A stretch of DNA of 64,000 bases from Callipepla californica brunnescens (lineage: Eukaryota; Chordata; Aves; Galliformes; Odontophoridae): the NCBI GenBank assembly GCA_023055505.1, contig JALIRH010000006.1:26323105-26387104 (forward strand). The letters run 5' to 3'. The translations under genes and the position numbers were made by a program. Shown here in pieces: positions 11,161 through 24,748 of this stretch. The stretch's first letter is position 1. Every line of letters begins with the position of its first letter. The notes beneath the pieces are model-generated. The model had not been told where the DNA came from and did not search any database. It worked only from the letters and a program-made list of their open reading frames with translations.

Positions 11161-13546
11161 TGGGCTCTCAAGCTGTGCTGGGGTTTATGGGTCCAGATTA
11201 CTGAGTAGCAAAGGGAATATGATGTTTGCAAACAGGATATGATTTTATTTAAGTTTGGGTTTCATACGTTGTTCCCTGGGGATTACTCTGCAGACAGAAG
11301 AGAATTTTACTTTTATCATATGAAATTGGGCAGTTATCCAATCCTCCCCCTCCTTCTCCCCCTTAAAGACACTGCTTCAAACCTGTAATGTGTAAAGTCA
11401 GATTTTTAAATTGCAAGAGGAGGAGATGGGGAAGAATACCACCCTGTTAGAAATTAGATTTTTACAGAATAAATCTTTAGTGAGCTTAACAGAGTTGTTC
11501 ATGAGCTAAATGGTGAGCTATTTGAGTGGCTGAGAATGGCTCACACATATTAGGAAAGTCCAGTACATTTCCTTTAATTTTGATGTTGTTATAGCAAAAG
11601 AGAAGAGATTTTCTGCTAGGATAACCTGGTCTAATTTCATTTCTGGAGTACAGCTTAATTCTTCCATACCAGAAAAGAATTTGGCCTGTAACTATTAAGA
11701 AAAGAAATTTAAGACTATAAAATCTCTCTACTCTTCCAACTTCACAAAATATTCATAGCATCTCTCTAAATATTCTGAATGTTGAGTTTCTCCCTGGTAT
11801 TCTTTGCTGCGGTAGTTGTACAGTGCTGCTTTTTGTCCTGACCACACAGGAAGAAATGAAAGAAGAAAGGCAAGATCTCAGTAGTGCACAACTTTAATAA
11901 GTCAACCAGGGAACAAACTGTTCTCTGCTGCTTCTCATTCTTCCTTCCATCTCCCCAGTCTGTGTGCAGGAAGATTTCTCAGCCTTTTAACATTATAACT
12001 TTCATTCCTTTTATAGGTATTAATTGTATCAACCTATCACCTGGCATAGAAATTAAGGAAGTGTTTGTGGAAGTATTGTCTCTTTTTTGTATATTTTAGG
12101 TTTCAGAATGATCTGAGGTTCTCTCCTCCTATCCATACCCAAATTTGGCTGCAATAAAATCGAACTCACTATGGTTTGTGCACTCAAATTAATTATCACC
12201 TCCAAACAGGTGTTACAATTAATAAATTACAATTACAATTGCAATTAAAACTCTAGCTGTACCAAAATAGACATGGTCCTATCATGATATCAGCAAAAAT
12301 AAGTCTGTTTGCTTGGACTCATAGTTACACAGTTTTGATTGTGTAATGTTTTCTGTGGAAGACATCAAAATGTGTAGTGACAAAGGACATACTGATGCCA
12401 CCCCAAGGTGCAAAGTGCAGTGCTAGTGGGTATGAAAATGCAGTGAGGGCTGGAGGTTTGTCATCTCAGAGCATTCAGGGTACTGCGTGTTTGGTCACTC
12501 AGTGCTGTTCCAGACAAATAAGTTTAGGTTGGTCACAGGACAGGGCAGTGAGGGTGTAATGTACTCCCAGCTGCTCTTGTAAGCACTTCTTTTTTTAAGC
12601 TGGCACACCAATGTTAATTCTGACAATTCATAACAACCATTTACCTACTTTGTTTCAGAATAGAAAAGCATGATTTGAAGACTCACTAGTTTGGCTAAAT
12701 GTACGTAATCTCGGACAAATTACTGAAACCCTCAAAAGGAGAGCCCGTCCATCCTTGCTTACCTACGTACCCACCAGAGAACCGTAGGTGACTCTAGATC
12801 AGGACTCAGCTTACCCAAGAAACAAAGAACTAGTTGAAGGAACTCAGTTCCCTCCATTGACAGGGGCATTAAACAACTAAGTGCCTAATTTTAGACACAT
12901 TACATTTAGAGGAATAAGGATAAATACTATCTGACTAATCAGAGGATAAAATAGATATTCTTTTGTTAGTGAGATGCAGAGACTTAATCTGCTCACCTGG
13001 AACATGCAACAGTGTATCCGTCAGAGAGGATACGTAGAAATTAGCCTATCAATTTGGTGTCCATAACTAAAGGAAACAATTTAATCAGACTTTGTCCTGT
13101 TTTTGTCCTTTTATTTTTATCCTTTCATGGCACAGAGATGGCCCTGTGCCACAGAACTTGACGCTTAGATTAGTGAGAGGTGAAACTGTTCAACTGAAAG
13201 ACACAGTTCTCTGACATTGCTGCAGGCAGGTCTATTTTAGAAATGTCCCTATCTGCTTTAATTTTTACCAGGCAAGGATGGAAGCTCTGGGGTGGTAATC
13301 TGCCATCTCTGGCACTAAAGCTGATTGTGTCAAGCGCAAGATTTGATTCCTTAGTTATTATTATTTTTTTTAACAGGAGATCACTTTTCCATGATAGTAG
13401 ATCAGATTCAATTTTAACAAAAATACACAACACAGACCAAAGGAAAATATTGTGGAGCTAGTGAACTAAAATCAAGACAATTCTTCAAAGGTCTTATCTC
13501 ATTCTGTGCATTTCCTAAAAATTACTGTTGCCAAAGGCCACAATTA

Positions 13547-13582
13547 TGAAAAAAAAAAAACCAAAAAAACCACAAAAGCAAA
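13547..13582. repeat. A-rich low-complexity tract
   Basis: A run of 12 A is followed by AAAAAAACC and ACAAAAGC units. It could be the degraded tail of an old retroposed element, but no element body is recognisable beside it. Confidence 0.8.
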
Positions 13583-16500
13583 ACAACAATGAAAAACATC
13601 TCGTATTTGCTAGGAGATTAAACACTGTATGTACATATCTATATATGTATGTTAAGTGTAAATAGTGGAATAGTACTATATACAATAGCATTGTATACAT
13701 ACTAAATCTCTCCAGACTTAAATTGTGGACACATAGATTTGCTAGAAATTTGGTAAATAAAAAAGCATTCACATTTGTCTTTAAATGCACATCATGCATT
13801 TATTGATAGCATTAGCTCTCAAAACAGACCAGGAAGCGCTCCGTAGCAGAAATGCTCTTGTGCTACATGTCTGAAAGATCACCATGTTCTAGCAGAGCTC
13901 CATGGTTTCTTTTGACAGAAAGATAATCTACATCCAAGAAGAAAGCTGAAATATCATGTCCTGCTTAATTGTGCTCAGAACATTATTTTTTTTTAATTAA
14001 AGCTTGAATTTGGCACATAAAAGTTATAATTTCTGTAATTGTATACATTACAATTGGTTATACATTGTTTTATCTACTTGACCATGAACCCCCTGGAAAC
14101 TGCAAGATCAGACATAAGATGGGAATTGCACAAGCATTTTCACACGCTAATCCATTAAAAACTAAAACAAATGTCAAGTTAAATTAATTGAGTACTCAGG
14201 GCTAGGTCTGTAAGTGCAGTAACATTTTTACAAGCATCTGGTGATATATGCCACATATCTGAGACTTGAATCTGGACCTAAGTGTTTTATTTATGAGTTT
14301 TTTCTAAAAACAAGCTCTAATCCACATCTAATCCATGCTATCCTCCCTCCATTCCCCCTACCAGTGATCCACACATCACCATTTCACTAAGATTTTTAGA
14401 TCCTTTTGGGTGTTTAATGTGTGCTGTGTGAACCAGTGATTCTGAATGCTTAAGAGGTTTAGGAGACTGAATGAATCAAACTATTATGTCAGAAGATATT
14501 ATTGTATTCCAATTTCAGTTTGACTTATCTCCATTCTTATTCACATTTTGAATACAAAGGATTTAATTTTTAATACAAATATCACATATTTACTTGACTT
14601 TCTACAAATGTTCTGATGAATTCCTGGTGAATTTGTGTGGAAATAGGAGTGGTGCATTTACTTTAACTGTGGCTAACCACCGCCATCAATAACCATGCAA
14701 GGAATTCAATTTTTAATTTCTGCTCAGAAAAGTTTTGCTAGTATTTTCAGAGATTTGGTTTTGATTTATTAGTTTTTATAGTTATACATATAGTTTATAA
14801 ATTAGATCACTATTGGCAAGTAAAACTTGAAAAAGCTATATATCCAACATACAGTACACACAGGTACGGTCAGTATTCCTCGTTCTTATACTGAAAGAGT
14901 CAGATTTAATAGCCTCTAAAATACTTTTGAAAAGTAAATTTCCATGAATATTATTGCTGATAAATTCTTCTACTGAATTACTCAAGCAGCAGAAAAGCCA
15001 ATGCAAACTGAATGAATTCCACCTTTTTTTTTCAAGCAATGGTTTGTGAAGATCCTGTGAACTATTCATCCCAGCAGGGTCTAGAAATTGCATCTCCTCC
15101 ACAATTTGTTTGTAAATCACATTGGAAGACAGAAAGTATGAAATATTCATATTCTGAGTACTCTTTATGGCAACCGGTTTAGATTAAAGCAGTTAGAAAA
15201 GCCTTTGACAGAACAAATCTATGATACAGCTGTAAAGTAACAGTAAAAATAAAGGAAGCTCTCAGTACATATTTTTTCTAAAGGAGCCCACTGTTCCTGT
15301 AAGTGGGATTTATGGAAGGGACGTCAGCCATACAAAATTTTTCATCTTTGTTCCTTACTGAGAGAAGTGGCTGACAGGCCATTCGTTAGGCATTGTTCCT
15401 TGGAGGTGATGTGCACACCTTCACTTCTTTAGTCATGGTGAGATGAAACAGCAGCTGAGAAACACACTGAGGACCTTTTGCTTCTTAGAAGAAATCACGG
15501 AGATGATGAATGAGCACTAGTACATCTGTAGGAGTGGGAAGTGAGAGCTATGAGTGTGGCACCTGGGAAGCTGCACAGCTCATGGTCACAAGCAAAGTAT
15601 TCCAAACTGGCATTCAGTGGCACCAAATCTCTCCAAGAACATCAGACTGCTGGCAAATGCCAAAATGCCACACACAAACTGTAGAGGTTGCAACACTTTA
15701 GGAAAATATTTCATTTCTATTTTCATGCCAGAGAAATGAAAAACTCAGTGATGGAAATGTGTTTGCTCTGGCATGAGTGAAAGATTGTGAGACTCTGAAT
15801 CCTTTTAGAACTAAAACAAAGGAATTTGCTCTCCAATACACAGGTTTTCTTCAATTGTGGTATCGCTGAAGAGGTCTGGCCTCCCCCATATTATTCTCTC
15901 AGAAAGTTTAACCAGTTCATTTACTGTAAATAGTTACACTGCTGTTAGCTGCATAGATTTTCTTTACTTCCTTATTTTATAACCATTTATATCAAAGGAT
16001 GGTATTTTTTACATAGTTTTTCTATATTCATCTTGAAATATTTCAACAGAGATGCATATTGAATAAAATTCTAAGAATAGTTGAGCTCTACCTCTGCTCA
16101 TTAAAGAAAGGGTAAGCAATAAATTTTGCCTACTGTGCAGATCTGCTGCTTTTTACCTATTTTGTGCAGGATATTGTACGCATAGTACAAAGTCACTGCT
16201 CTCACTGGTCACAATTTCCATAAGCAGGTAGGTGACAGATTGCATTTGTGAACTCTTCTTAGAGAATAAGGAGTGTATCTCTGACAAGGACATTTGGTAA
16301 CTCTTGGAGAACTGGTTTTCATTTTTCTGAAGGCAACAGCTGTTGAGAGACTATAGGACAGGATGAGAGATGTATTTTTTAATTCCTTTTAGGTATGAAA
16401 TCAGAATTGTGTTGTGGAAGCTGTATTTGTGTTAAATCACAAATTGTATGTGTGTGGTAATATAATCACGCTCTAGGATTCTGTGTCAGAAATCTGTCCC

Positions 16501-17207
16501 AGTGTTACAGCTTTGACTGTCTTATATTGCCACTTAGTTATCAGTGAAGGTGTATTTAAAATAGTTTCAGAATTTACTGTTAATTATTTAAAGAAGAAAA
16601 ATAACACTGACGATTAAGACACATGGTGTGAAAAATCGCATGGTTTGTCAGACTGTCAGCAGCAAACATGGTCAGCAGAAGTGTGATTCAGTGACCATTA
16701 AACAGATCCTGAGAGGTTTCTGGAGGAAGAGCAACTGAAACTCAGGATGAGAAATGCAGCTTCTTTAGCAGGGAAAAGGACAGGTAAAACAAAAGACAGT
16801 TTTAAGAATGTTGTAGAATTGTTAATGCAATTGTTTTGCCTCTCTAGAGTTCCAAATAAAAGAAATAGCTGGATATGTAATATTTCAAATATTAGCCACT
16901 AAGGGGATTTCTAAAAGCAGCTAATGTGTACTCTTTCAGAAGTATTTTGATGTCCTTCCTCTTCATCTTCACACAATCTGAGCAACATATAAGGAGTTGT
17001 AACTTTCAAACTTTATAATCAGTCTTTTTTGATATGAAATATTCCAGTCCTGAAGTGGTACAGAACACGCTTTCTATCTGCTTCAACATCTCTGTTGTTT
17101 CTTAGATTGTTTTCAGTATCCTTTAAGTCTTCATCGTGAAAGTCAACTTATCATAATGATACTTCTTGCAGGAAACATTCATAATTAATTTTTTTGTTTT
17201 TAGGAGG

Positions 17208-17260
17208 TTTTGTTTTTGTTTTTGTTTTTGTTTTTGTTTTTTTTGTTGGGGGGGGGGGGG
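17208..17260. repeat. (TTTTTG)n followed by a run of 13 G
   Basis: About six TTTTTG units are followed by TTTTTTTTG and then an unbroken run of 13 G at 17248-17260. On the opposite strand this gives the Lys/Thr/Pro-rich open frames at 17123-17333, which are not real proteins. Long G runs like this are prone to sequencing error and length polymorphism. Confidence 0.9.
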
Positions 17261-20200
17261 AACGTTGAGTGGGGTTATTCTTTTGTTTTTTGACGGAGAA
17301 AAAGAATTTCTGCACACTGTGCTTGAAACACAAGTTGCATTCAGTCAGGAAAAGTTACCTACATTTCTTTTCACTTAAGTCATTCACTTCCTCTTTAATG
17401 CCTCCATATCCACTTCAGGGACAGGTAGCTTAATTTCTATCATCTGTAGCTTTACAGAGTATTAACTTTGCTACACGTGCCAATGATTGAGCTATACTAG
17501 ATGTGCTTCAAAAAGCCTACACCCTACACTGCTCATTCAGGAAACTCAGAGTGAAGTAAACCCATATGTGTGTTTAAAAGTTTAGTGTTCAGATAGGGCT
17601 TGTGTTTTCTAGCTCTTGCTGATATTACACACAATACATCTTTGAAGAGTGCAGTAGCAATAGGATTTTTGATAACAAAATGTATGGCATGTTCCTTCTT
17701 CTGCCAATTTGATGCTTTAAATACACATTCTTTTTCATTTTGGTTAGATATTCAGAATATTTTCTTGTCCTGTTAATTTTTAAAAGGATTCTTAAAGTAA
17801 AATAATGCTTGTAATTAAGCAGAAAAAATGTTTAGTTCCTCTGTTAGAATTAAGCTATGAATGCTGTACTTTCTCTGTTTGGTTTTTTTTGTTTTTAATA
17901 TCTAAAACATAGAATCAAAGGTGAGATAGATGTTTTATTAAATTCTTAGGCTACATCAAAGCAATTACAAAACAAAAATAACTGTCTATTGAATTTCATC
18001 TGATTTTTAGTAGATTGTGAATTGGAAAAATCACATTTGTCACAAGTTCATGCATATTTTGTAACAAGATAGACTGTTGGATAATCTGGTCTACACATGA
18101 AAGAGAACTAGAAATCACCAATCTGATATCCTTTCCTCATATGAGATGTAATTATTTCAAGTCACATGAATAAAGAAAGGCATATCTAGTGAGACTTTGC
18201 ATAGCTATATTTCATATACAGCTTGATAATTACACCAGATAGAGCTGTAATTTTAATGAGTTGGCCACATATATCATTGTATTTCAGCAGCAAGTTGCAA
18301 AGTAAACAATGAATGGCATTAAGAGGAAATCTACATTTAAGTACCTGAAATATCTGAGGCCAGACATAGCACTAATAGGGATATAAACTGGAGTGGGACG
18401 TTATTTTCCAGTTGTCGCAGCTGAAGTGTGGCTGTACAATGAAAGTTTTTCTAAATGTTTTTATAAGCTGTTCTTTACAGGATGTTCCTCAGAAATTCAA
18501 TCTGAATTTTGCATGAACGTGAAACAGAATATGACATCAAGTTTAAAATAATGCGTATTTTCAGGGCAATTATATTCATACCTGTATGTGAGTTTGCTTA
18601 TAATATTACAGCCCTGTACTAAGATACACAACTTCAGTTGTCTACCTCTTGTTTTTAAAGTTTACATTTTACTACATGCATCATGACCAAGAGATCAGTT
18701 AAAGTATCCTAAATTTCCTGTGCACATTCAAGTGGTCCTTTCTGAAAATTCCTCAGGAAATTCTGTTTTGTTTTTTGGTTGCCCATCCAGTCCAGATACA
18801 ATTAGATAGCAGTGGTTTGAATAGTCTGAGCAAAATTATGCAGTGGAAGATTTTTGGCCCTACTGTCCTGGTTCAGTCTCCTCACACTCAGCTGAAAACA
18901 GAACATGATAAATGCTGTATCTCAGCCAATACTGTGTTCAGTGGTTGGAGAAACTGCCGTCTCATGCGTCAGAGCAGACAACTGTTTTGAAGGGTGGGTA
19001 CTCTCAAGCTTTGGTTACAATTTTAACTTAATCGACCTTCCTGGAAATGAATCATAGTCCCTTTGAGGAAGCAGGCTCTTGCTCGTGCCCTGGTTTACCG
19101 AGCAGCTGCCACTGAATCATTTTCATCAACCACTCCTTCATGTTATCTTTAATTTGTTAGCCATAAAAATGGCAAGACAATACTCCTTCCCAGACCTTTT
19201 GTTGATATTTCTTTATCTGAAGTGTTGCACTGTATTTTTCAAACTTTATTTTGGCTTGATTAAATTGATTTAACCAATGACCTCTACTTATTTATTTCCT
19301 TATTTGTTTTAAAAATAAAAATCAGTTCACAATTGTTTTAAGGTAGCAGAGAGAAAACCTGAGGTTCTAGCTAATTTTAAATGCCATGATCTTTATTAAT
19401 ATTTGATTTTGTTATTTCTTTTGGTAATTTCCTGAGTTACCTACTGATTTCTATCTCAATCTAATGACAACAAGCATAACAAATCAACACATATCAAGCT
19501 AGTGATGCTTAATTGTGTTTGTGCAATTTTTAGATTCTCAGTTGATAAAACAGTGTGCCGTTATTGTTATTCTGAACTTTACAATGCATGAAGCCCATGC
19601 TTTTTATTCAGGCCTACTGTGAACAGGAACTATTTTCATTAGTTCTGCTGCATGCACACAATATTGATCAAAATGACAGAAAACTCAGGTCCAGTAAACT
19701 GAAAAATAGGATTGTTTTAGTAGCTTGAAATATAATATTGATGTAACAGTAATGGTGAAAACATTTGGCAGGTGTAAAGAAGATCAAGCTACTTTCTGTT
19801 ACAAATGACTAATCAGAGAATTTCTCAGAACCTCCACAGTTGAGAAGCAGTTGCATCCATTTTTAAGTACTTAATTTCTTCATTTATTTATTTATTTATT
19901 TTTCTTTATTTCTTTTTAAGGAAATTAGGAACAGAAGCTGACGGTTCAAACTGAAAACATGTCTCAGTATACTTGGAAGTTATCCAAATAGCATCTGCCA
20001 CAGTATTTTGTCTATCCCTAAACGTTTTTCTTTTCATGATAAATTTGTGCAGTATGATACAACCAAATGCACTTCTCATGGAGCATCAAGGAAGTCTGGC
20101 TGCCTCTTTAGATAATTTTTTCAGACTGTTTGACACCATCACGTCAGCTTGGCATAATATCACAGAAAGTATATGCAACATTTCGTTCATACTTTGTTGC

Positions 20201-21018
20201 TTCTTTCTGCAAATCAATAGTTACTTAAAATAGATTTCATAAGTAGAATGTTGGGATTCTCACTGAAGCTGTAGAGCAGTGCTGCTTAGCTGTATTTATA
20301 AAATTTTCTTTATATTTTGTGTTTGAAATAACTTTATAGTGTTTTATTTTTATATAATTCATGTAAAGTTTTACGGTGACGCTTTCTTGTTTATCATGCA
20401 TGCATGAGAATTTTTCTCTGCTTTAAGCAGCAACACTCTTCTGTGTGACCTAAAGCCTTTCTATCAAAACTCAGCCAACCATCAAAACTTGAAATATATC
20501 ATTTTACTTTCTTTTTTTTCTTTCTTTTTTCTTTTTTTGTCAATTGGAAGATTAACTAGCAATATTAATAAGTAGTGTTTTCAATCATTTAAAAATGATG
20601 CCTGCCTGGATCAGAAAGATGAGATATCTTACTACTTCTTTTAAACCACATAATGATCCAGGTCACCAGCCTGTTCCTGGTGGCATGCTTTTTTGGGACA
20701 GCAGTGTCCATTCCAGTGGGATGCATGTCCCTCACCAGCAGCCCTATCCTGTGCAGCATGAGGACTCAGCACAGGGCATCTGCTGGCTGGTGAGCAGGCC
20801 AGGCTCAGCCAATGTAACACTGTTTGTAATAAGAAATCTAAACAGGGAATGGCAGTGAGGCATGACAGGAATGTGTTTCCATTGGAGAAGTCCGTGCAGA
20901 GAAAAAGCATAAGCAAAGCCATGTCCAGAAGGCCTTTCAGCTGGCCCGGATGGAAGACTGATGTTATTGTACATGGGCTGTCACGCTGCCAGCCCTCCCT
21001 CATGGGTTTGTTTTCTCT

Positions 21019-21066
21019 CATGCTCTCCCTCTCCCTCTCCCTCTCTCCCCTGCCCTCCTCTCGGGG
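21019..21066. repeat. CTCTCC pyrimidine tract before exon c
   Basis: Repeated CTCTCC/CCCTCTC units end about 15 bases before the acceptor of exon c. The tract probably doubles as the polypyrimidine tract used by U2AF for this splice site. Confidence 0.8.
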
Positions 21067-21081
21067 CTGCTGTTTGCTCAG

Positions 21082-21189
21082 GTGGACAGTGACACCGTTT
21101 GGAACGAGCTGCACTCGGCCGGGGCGGCACGCATGGCGGTGGGCTGTGTCATCGAGCTGGCGGCCCGCGTGGCCTCCAGGGAGCTGAAG
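21082..21189 (+). CDS. HDAC9: HDAC9 coding exon c (VDSDTVWNE segment, GC-rich)
   Basis: This 108-base exon encodes exactly 36 codons in phase 0 at both ends, starting [11 protein letters not shown] and ending [10 protein letters not shown]. It lies between TTTGCTCAG and GTGAGG. The V-D-S-D segment contains the Asp that lies at the rim of the class IIa active site (Asp759 in human HDAC4). The exon is strikingly richer in G+C and CpG than the other exons and the surrounding introns, and its last third departs from the usual A-S-K-V-A-S-G-E-L-K of HDAC9 by Ala, Arg and Arg. Because it is a multiple of three, skipping it would keep the frame but delete a core helix. Confidence 0.95.
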
Positions 21190-21689
21190 GTGAGGTCCGG
21201 GCCACGCGGTGGGTGGGAGGCAGGGAGGGCAGGGGGCTGAAGGCAGGCGTTGTTTGCCTGCTCCGCTCTGCTAGGCCATGGGAAGAGAACCCAAGAGGAT
21301 GGCCACCAAGGTGTGGCAGCCCCGGTGGCTCCTTAAAGCTGCTAACGGGACTTCCGTGACACTGTGAAATAGCATTGTTCTCTTCGGAGTGCAGAGTTCT
21401 GCAGACCAAGGTGAAGTTACTCATTGTGTACGTGTATCTGGCAAGTTGTTGTGCATCTGCCTTTTGAAGTGAGTTTGTTTTAAATATGACTTAGTCACAC
21501 GCGCGAATTCAGGATATCATTCAGAGAGGGGGGAGGCGAGCAGGATGTGGGGGAAGAAGGATGCTGTTGACTAGGAGAGTAATGATCCAGAATACGCCTT
21601 CTCTGTGGCAGCTCCATGCTGACTGCCCTTCATTGCTCTTCCAGACTGCTTCCTCGTCCCTATCTCCTTTCTGTATGATCTGCAAAGAA

Positions 21690-21840
21690 TGATGTACAAA
21701 ATCCAAATTAACCCCAGTCTAAACAATTTATAAAAGTTCCAGACCTGACGGACTTTGACATTTTATTTGGTATTTTAACGGCCCTATTTAAAGGTACACC
21801 ATATGCAGCCTGAATGTAGTCTTGCCCCAATAAACATTGT
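21690..21840. promoter_or_regulatory. Candidate conserved non-coding segment downstream of exon c
   Basis: This is non-repetitive sequence with an MEF2-like CTATTTAAAG word near 21784 (one mismatch from the consensus) and a CATATG E-box near 21800, followed by CCCCAATAAACATTG. HDAC9 is a known MEF2 target and partner, so an MEF2-like site inside the gene is plausible. No functional evidence is visible. Confidence 0.15.
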
Positions 21841-22840
21841 TGGAGCTAACATGTCTCCTTAATGAAACTGTTTATACTTTTTCCAGTCCAAACACTAATG
21901 GGTTCAGTCCTGTTTCCCAAGTCAAGATGCAAATAAATATTTTAGAATTAGCATTATACTATGATTTTTTAAAATTCCAAAATGTAATGAAACTTGAGAA
22001 TTTGCTTCCTCTGTGTGTCTAATTTCAGTCAAAATATATTAGCTACATAGCAGATGAGGGTTACACATGTTTACGTATATTTATAAATAGAGTATATATG
22101 TATGTAAAAGAGCATTCAGTTGAAACACAGTAATCTTTCTCTGATCCAATCAAACATGATTACCAAAGTTTTCTGTTCAGATACTAAAATCATTAGGCAG
22201 GTGCGATACCAAACCCATATAAGTTTTGAAATCTCAAATCAAGGAGAGGGTACATCAGCATGGGATCCTGTTGGGTATCTTCTTTGATTATAGGGAGTTC
22301 ATCCCCATTAAACTTTCATAACTTACTTGGATTCGAAACACAACTCATAGCAAATTATTCCCCCTCAAGTGCACTAATGAAAATTTTTAGCCAATTTTTA
22401 CAGTTTGTGACTGTAGAGCATATGACAGTGTTTAAAGTGATACAGAGCAAGTTTTGATAAGAATTAAGAGGTGTACCCTGAATGTAGTTGGCATGAGCAC
22501 GACTAGTGCAGAAACTTTACTAATTATCTCTGTGCCTTTGTGCTGTCTTTCCACAGTATGACTGCTCTTGATTGTTTATCTGTGTGAGGGACAGCTGAAA
22601 TAAATATCATCCACTGTGAGACCTTGGTTGCAACAATCTCTAAATAAATACTTTAATACTAATCTGTTGTTTACTACAAAAATATTGTTGGTCCTGAATA
22701 GAATCTTTGTCTGCAGTGGGGAGAACTGGAATAGTCTCATGCATTTTCCAGTTGAGAAAGAGAAAAGATGTGCCAAGTACTTGCTTTACCCCATGTCATT
22801 AGGAAAAGAGGAATGAAAAATGTTTGCCATGAAAGTGACC

Positions 22841-22880
22841 TGGGCATACTCATGCTATTCTGGGTATACTCATGCCATTC
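22841..22880. repeat. 20-base direct tandem duplication
   Basis: TGGGCATACTCATGCTATTC is followed directly by a second copy differing at two positions (TGGGTATACTCATGCCATTC). It is a small, fairly recent tandem duplication with no coding content. Confidence 0.95.
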
Positions 22881-24748
22881 CTAATGGGTATTTATCTATC
22901 CTGCTCCTATATATCCAGCACGAAGCCCAATGACTTTGGTGTCCATGTGCTTGCTGACTCTCTGAATTAACAATCCACATTTGCTGTTTGTAATTTATAG
23001 TGAAAGAAACCCATGGAAAAGTTATTAAGGACTGACTGATGGCACTGATACTGACATTAGCTATTTTGACAGAGTCCTAAGTCTGCTTTGTTACTGCATA
23101 CAATCCTGAATTTTGCTCAGACATGATGACCTCTGCAACATGACATGACAGATTACATTAAGGATTTTTTCAGTGTATTCTGGGACTTTGTATACAGTGT
23201 CCGGTTTGAAATTTTAGTTAGCTGTGAGATTTTAGCTTCACAGATATTCTAATCTATTTTTAGGATAACTTTAAATGTTACATTTCCATTTTGCTGCCAT
23301 TATTCCACTAATATACACACATATACACACATTTATATTGCACAGATCAGCTATTTCTAGTACAACAAAAATGCCAATTCTCTTATATACTTGTGAAGAT
23401 CTGAAGGGAAGTGAGTGAAGCTCTCCTCTTCCATGCACATTCTTTGAGCAAATATGCATGTGAAGCAACCTTCTGGAGCCTGTCCTGTGGTCACTGAGTG
23501 GGAGGATTAAGCTGTGATGGGAATCTGGAAAGATCTGCCACATCTTCAGAATCTTTGGATGAAAAATGCCTTTCAGTGTTCTGTGCAAGCTATTGGATCT
23601 CTGCAGCATGTAAACAGCAATATGACAGCAGTAGAGAAACGTGCTGTTAATTTTTCCCTAGAAGTTTATCACCATGGATTGTTATCAGATGGTGTGTTGT
23701 CAGTCTGAGGTCATCTAAAGAAGAAAAGTAAATTACGAGACAGGACACAGACTTATTCTGAAATCCCACAGTTCCCTGAGTAGTGCTCCATGTCCTGCAG
23801 TTCACAGCAGCAGACTTAAAATGCACAGCAGGAACTTCCCACAGGCCAGTTTTTCAGACAGCAGCAGAGAAGGCAGTGGATTATCTCTCTACCAACTGCA
23901 CTGTAGAATGAGGTCCAGTGTGAATGCCTTACCCCAAAACAGCTGTGGCAATACTGGGTAACTTCAGAGTAAAACTTTCTAGCATAGAAAAGTCTGAGTA
24001 AAGAAGTCTCAGGAATGAGAAATTGATTAATCCCTTTAAAAACTGCTGTTTTGATGTAAGAACTATCATATTTGACAATTTGTATAAGCTGCTCAAATAC
24101 TTATTATGGCTAGATGTATCAATATATAAATATGTATATATACATACATATATTAGAAGACTAATAAGAATTTACTAAAAGAAGTACCATTTTTTTTTAA
24201 TGGATGTATGCCATCACATTAAAATAAACAAAAAGGATGTACAGTATTGGAGACAAAAGTCCTCTCAGTCAATATTATAAAAAGTAACAAACATAAACTG
24301 CCCTGTATTGATTGATATAAGACATTTAAAGTCCATCTCAGGAGAGAAGGGACTTTTCCGTGCTTATTCCACAGTCTCTGCAGATGTGCTGCTAAGAAAA
24401 GGAGTGAAACTACAAAATCAGTTGTGAAAGTATACAGAACAATTGAGGGATTCACTGAACATTCAGACATGAGTCAAACTCATACTCAAGGGAAATATTC
24501 TGAATTTCCTGAGAATGCCAGGCCCATTTTTCTCTTCTCAGAACAGCAACATTTTGTTCATCTAATTTGGAGAGTGTTCAACATCTCACCCTGAGTTGGA
24601 GTTCATTTCACTGTAGTTCAAACTCCTTGAAACACATCAGCTTTCATCAATCTCCCTGACTAATGGCAAAAATATGAATGACAGTGCTAAGGATGTAAAA
24701 CAATAAGGTTACTGGAATCCTGCAGCTATTGTAAAAGTAAATTTATGG

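Larger units (their letters stand above)
6891..21081 (+). other. HDAC9: HDAC9 intron between exons b and c
   Basis: This intron of about 14.2 kb runs from donor GTAAGT to acceptor TTTGCTCAG. Most of it is AT-rich with no recognisable gene or interspersed repeat. Notable contents are a TA repeat at 7131-7151, a candidate regulatory block at 10640-11160, an A-rich tract at 13547-13582, a TTTTTG/G-run repeat at 17208-17260, TTTA repeats at about 19880-19905 and a CTCTCC pyrimidine tract just before exon c. Open frames inside it, such as those at 14836-15150, 19973-20233 and 20641-21114, have no recognised similarity and no supporting context. Confidence 0.85.

Noticed and set aside
17123..17378. 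Lys/Thr- and Cys/Phe-rich open frames
   Set aside because: Produced by the TTTTTG repeat and G run.
20641..21424. Overlapping open frames on both strands, up to 157 codons
   Set aside because: High G+C around exon c reduces stop codons. Only the 36-codon HDAC9 exon in this interval has recognisable similarity and splice sites.
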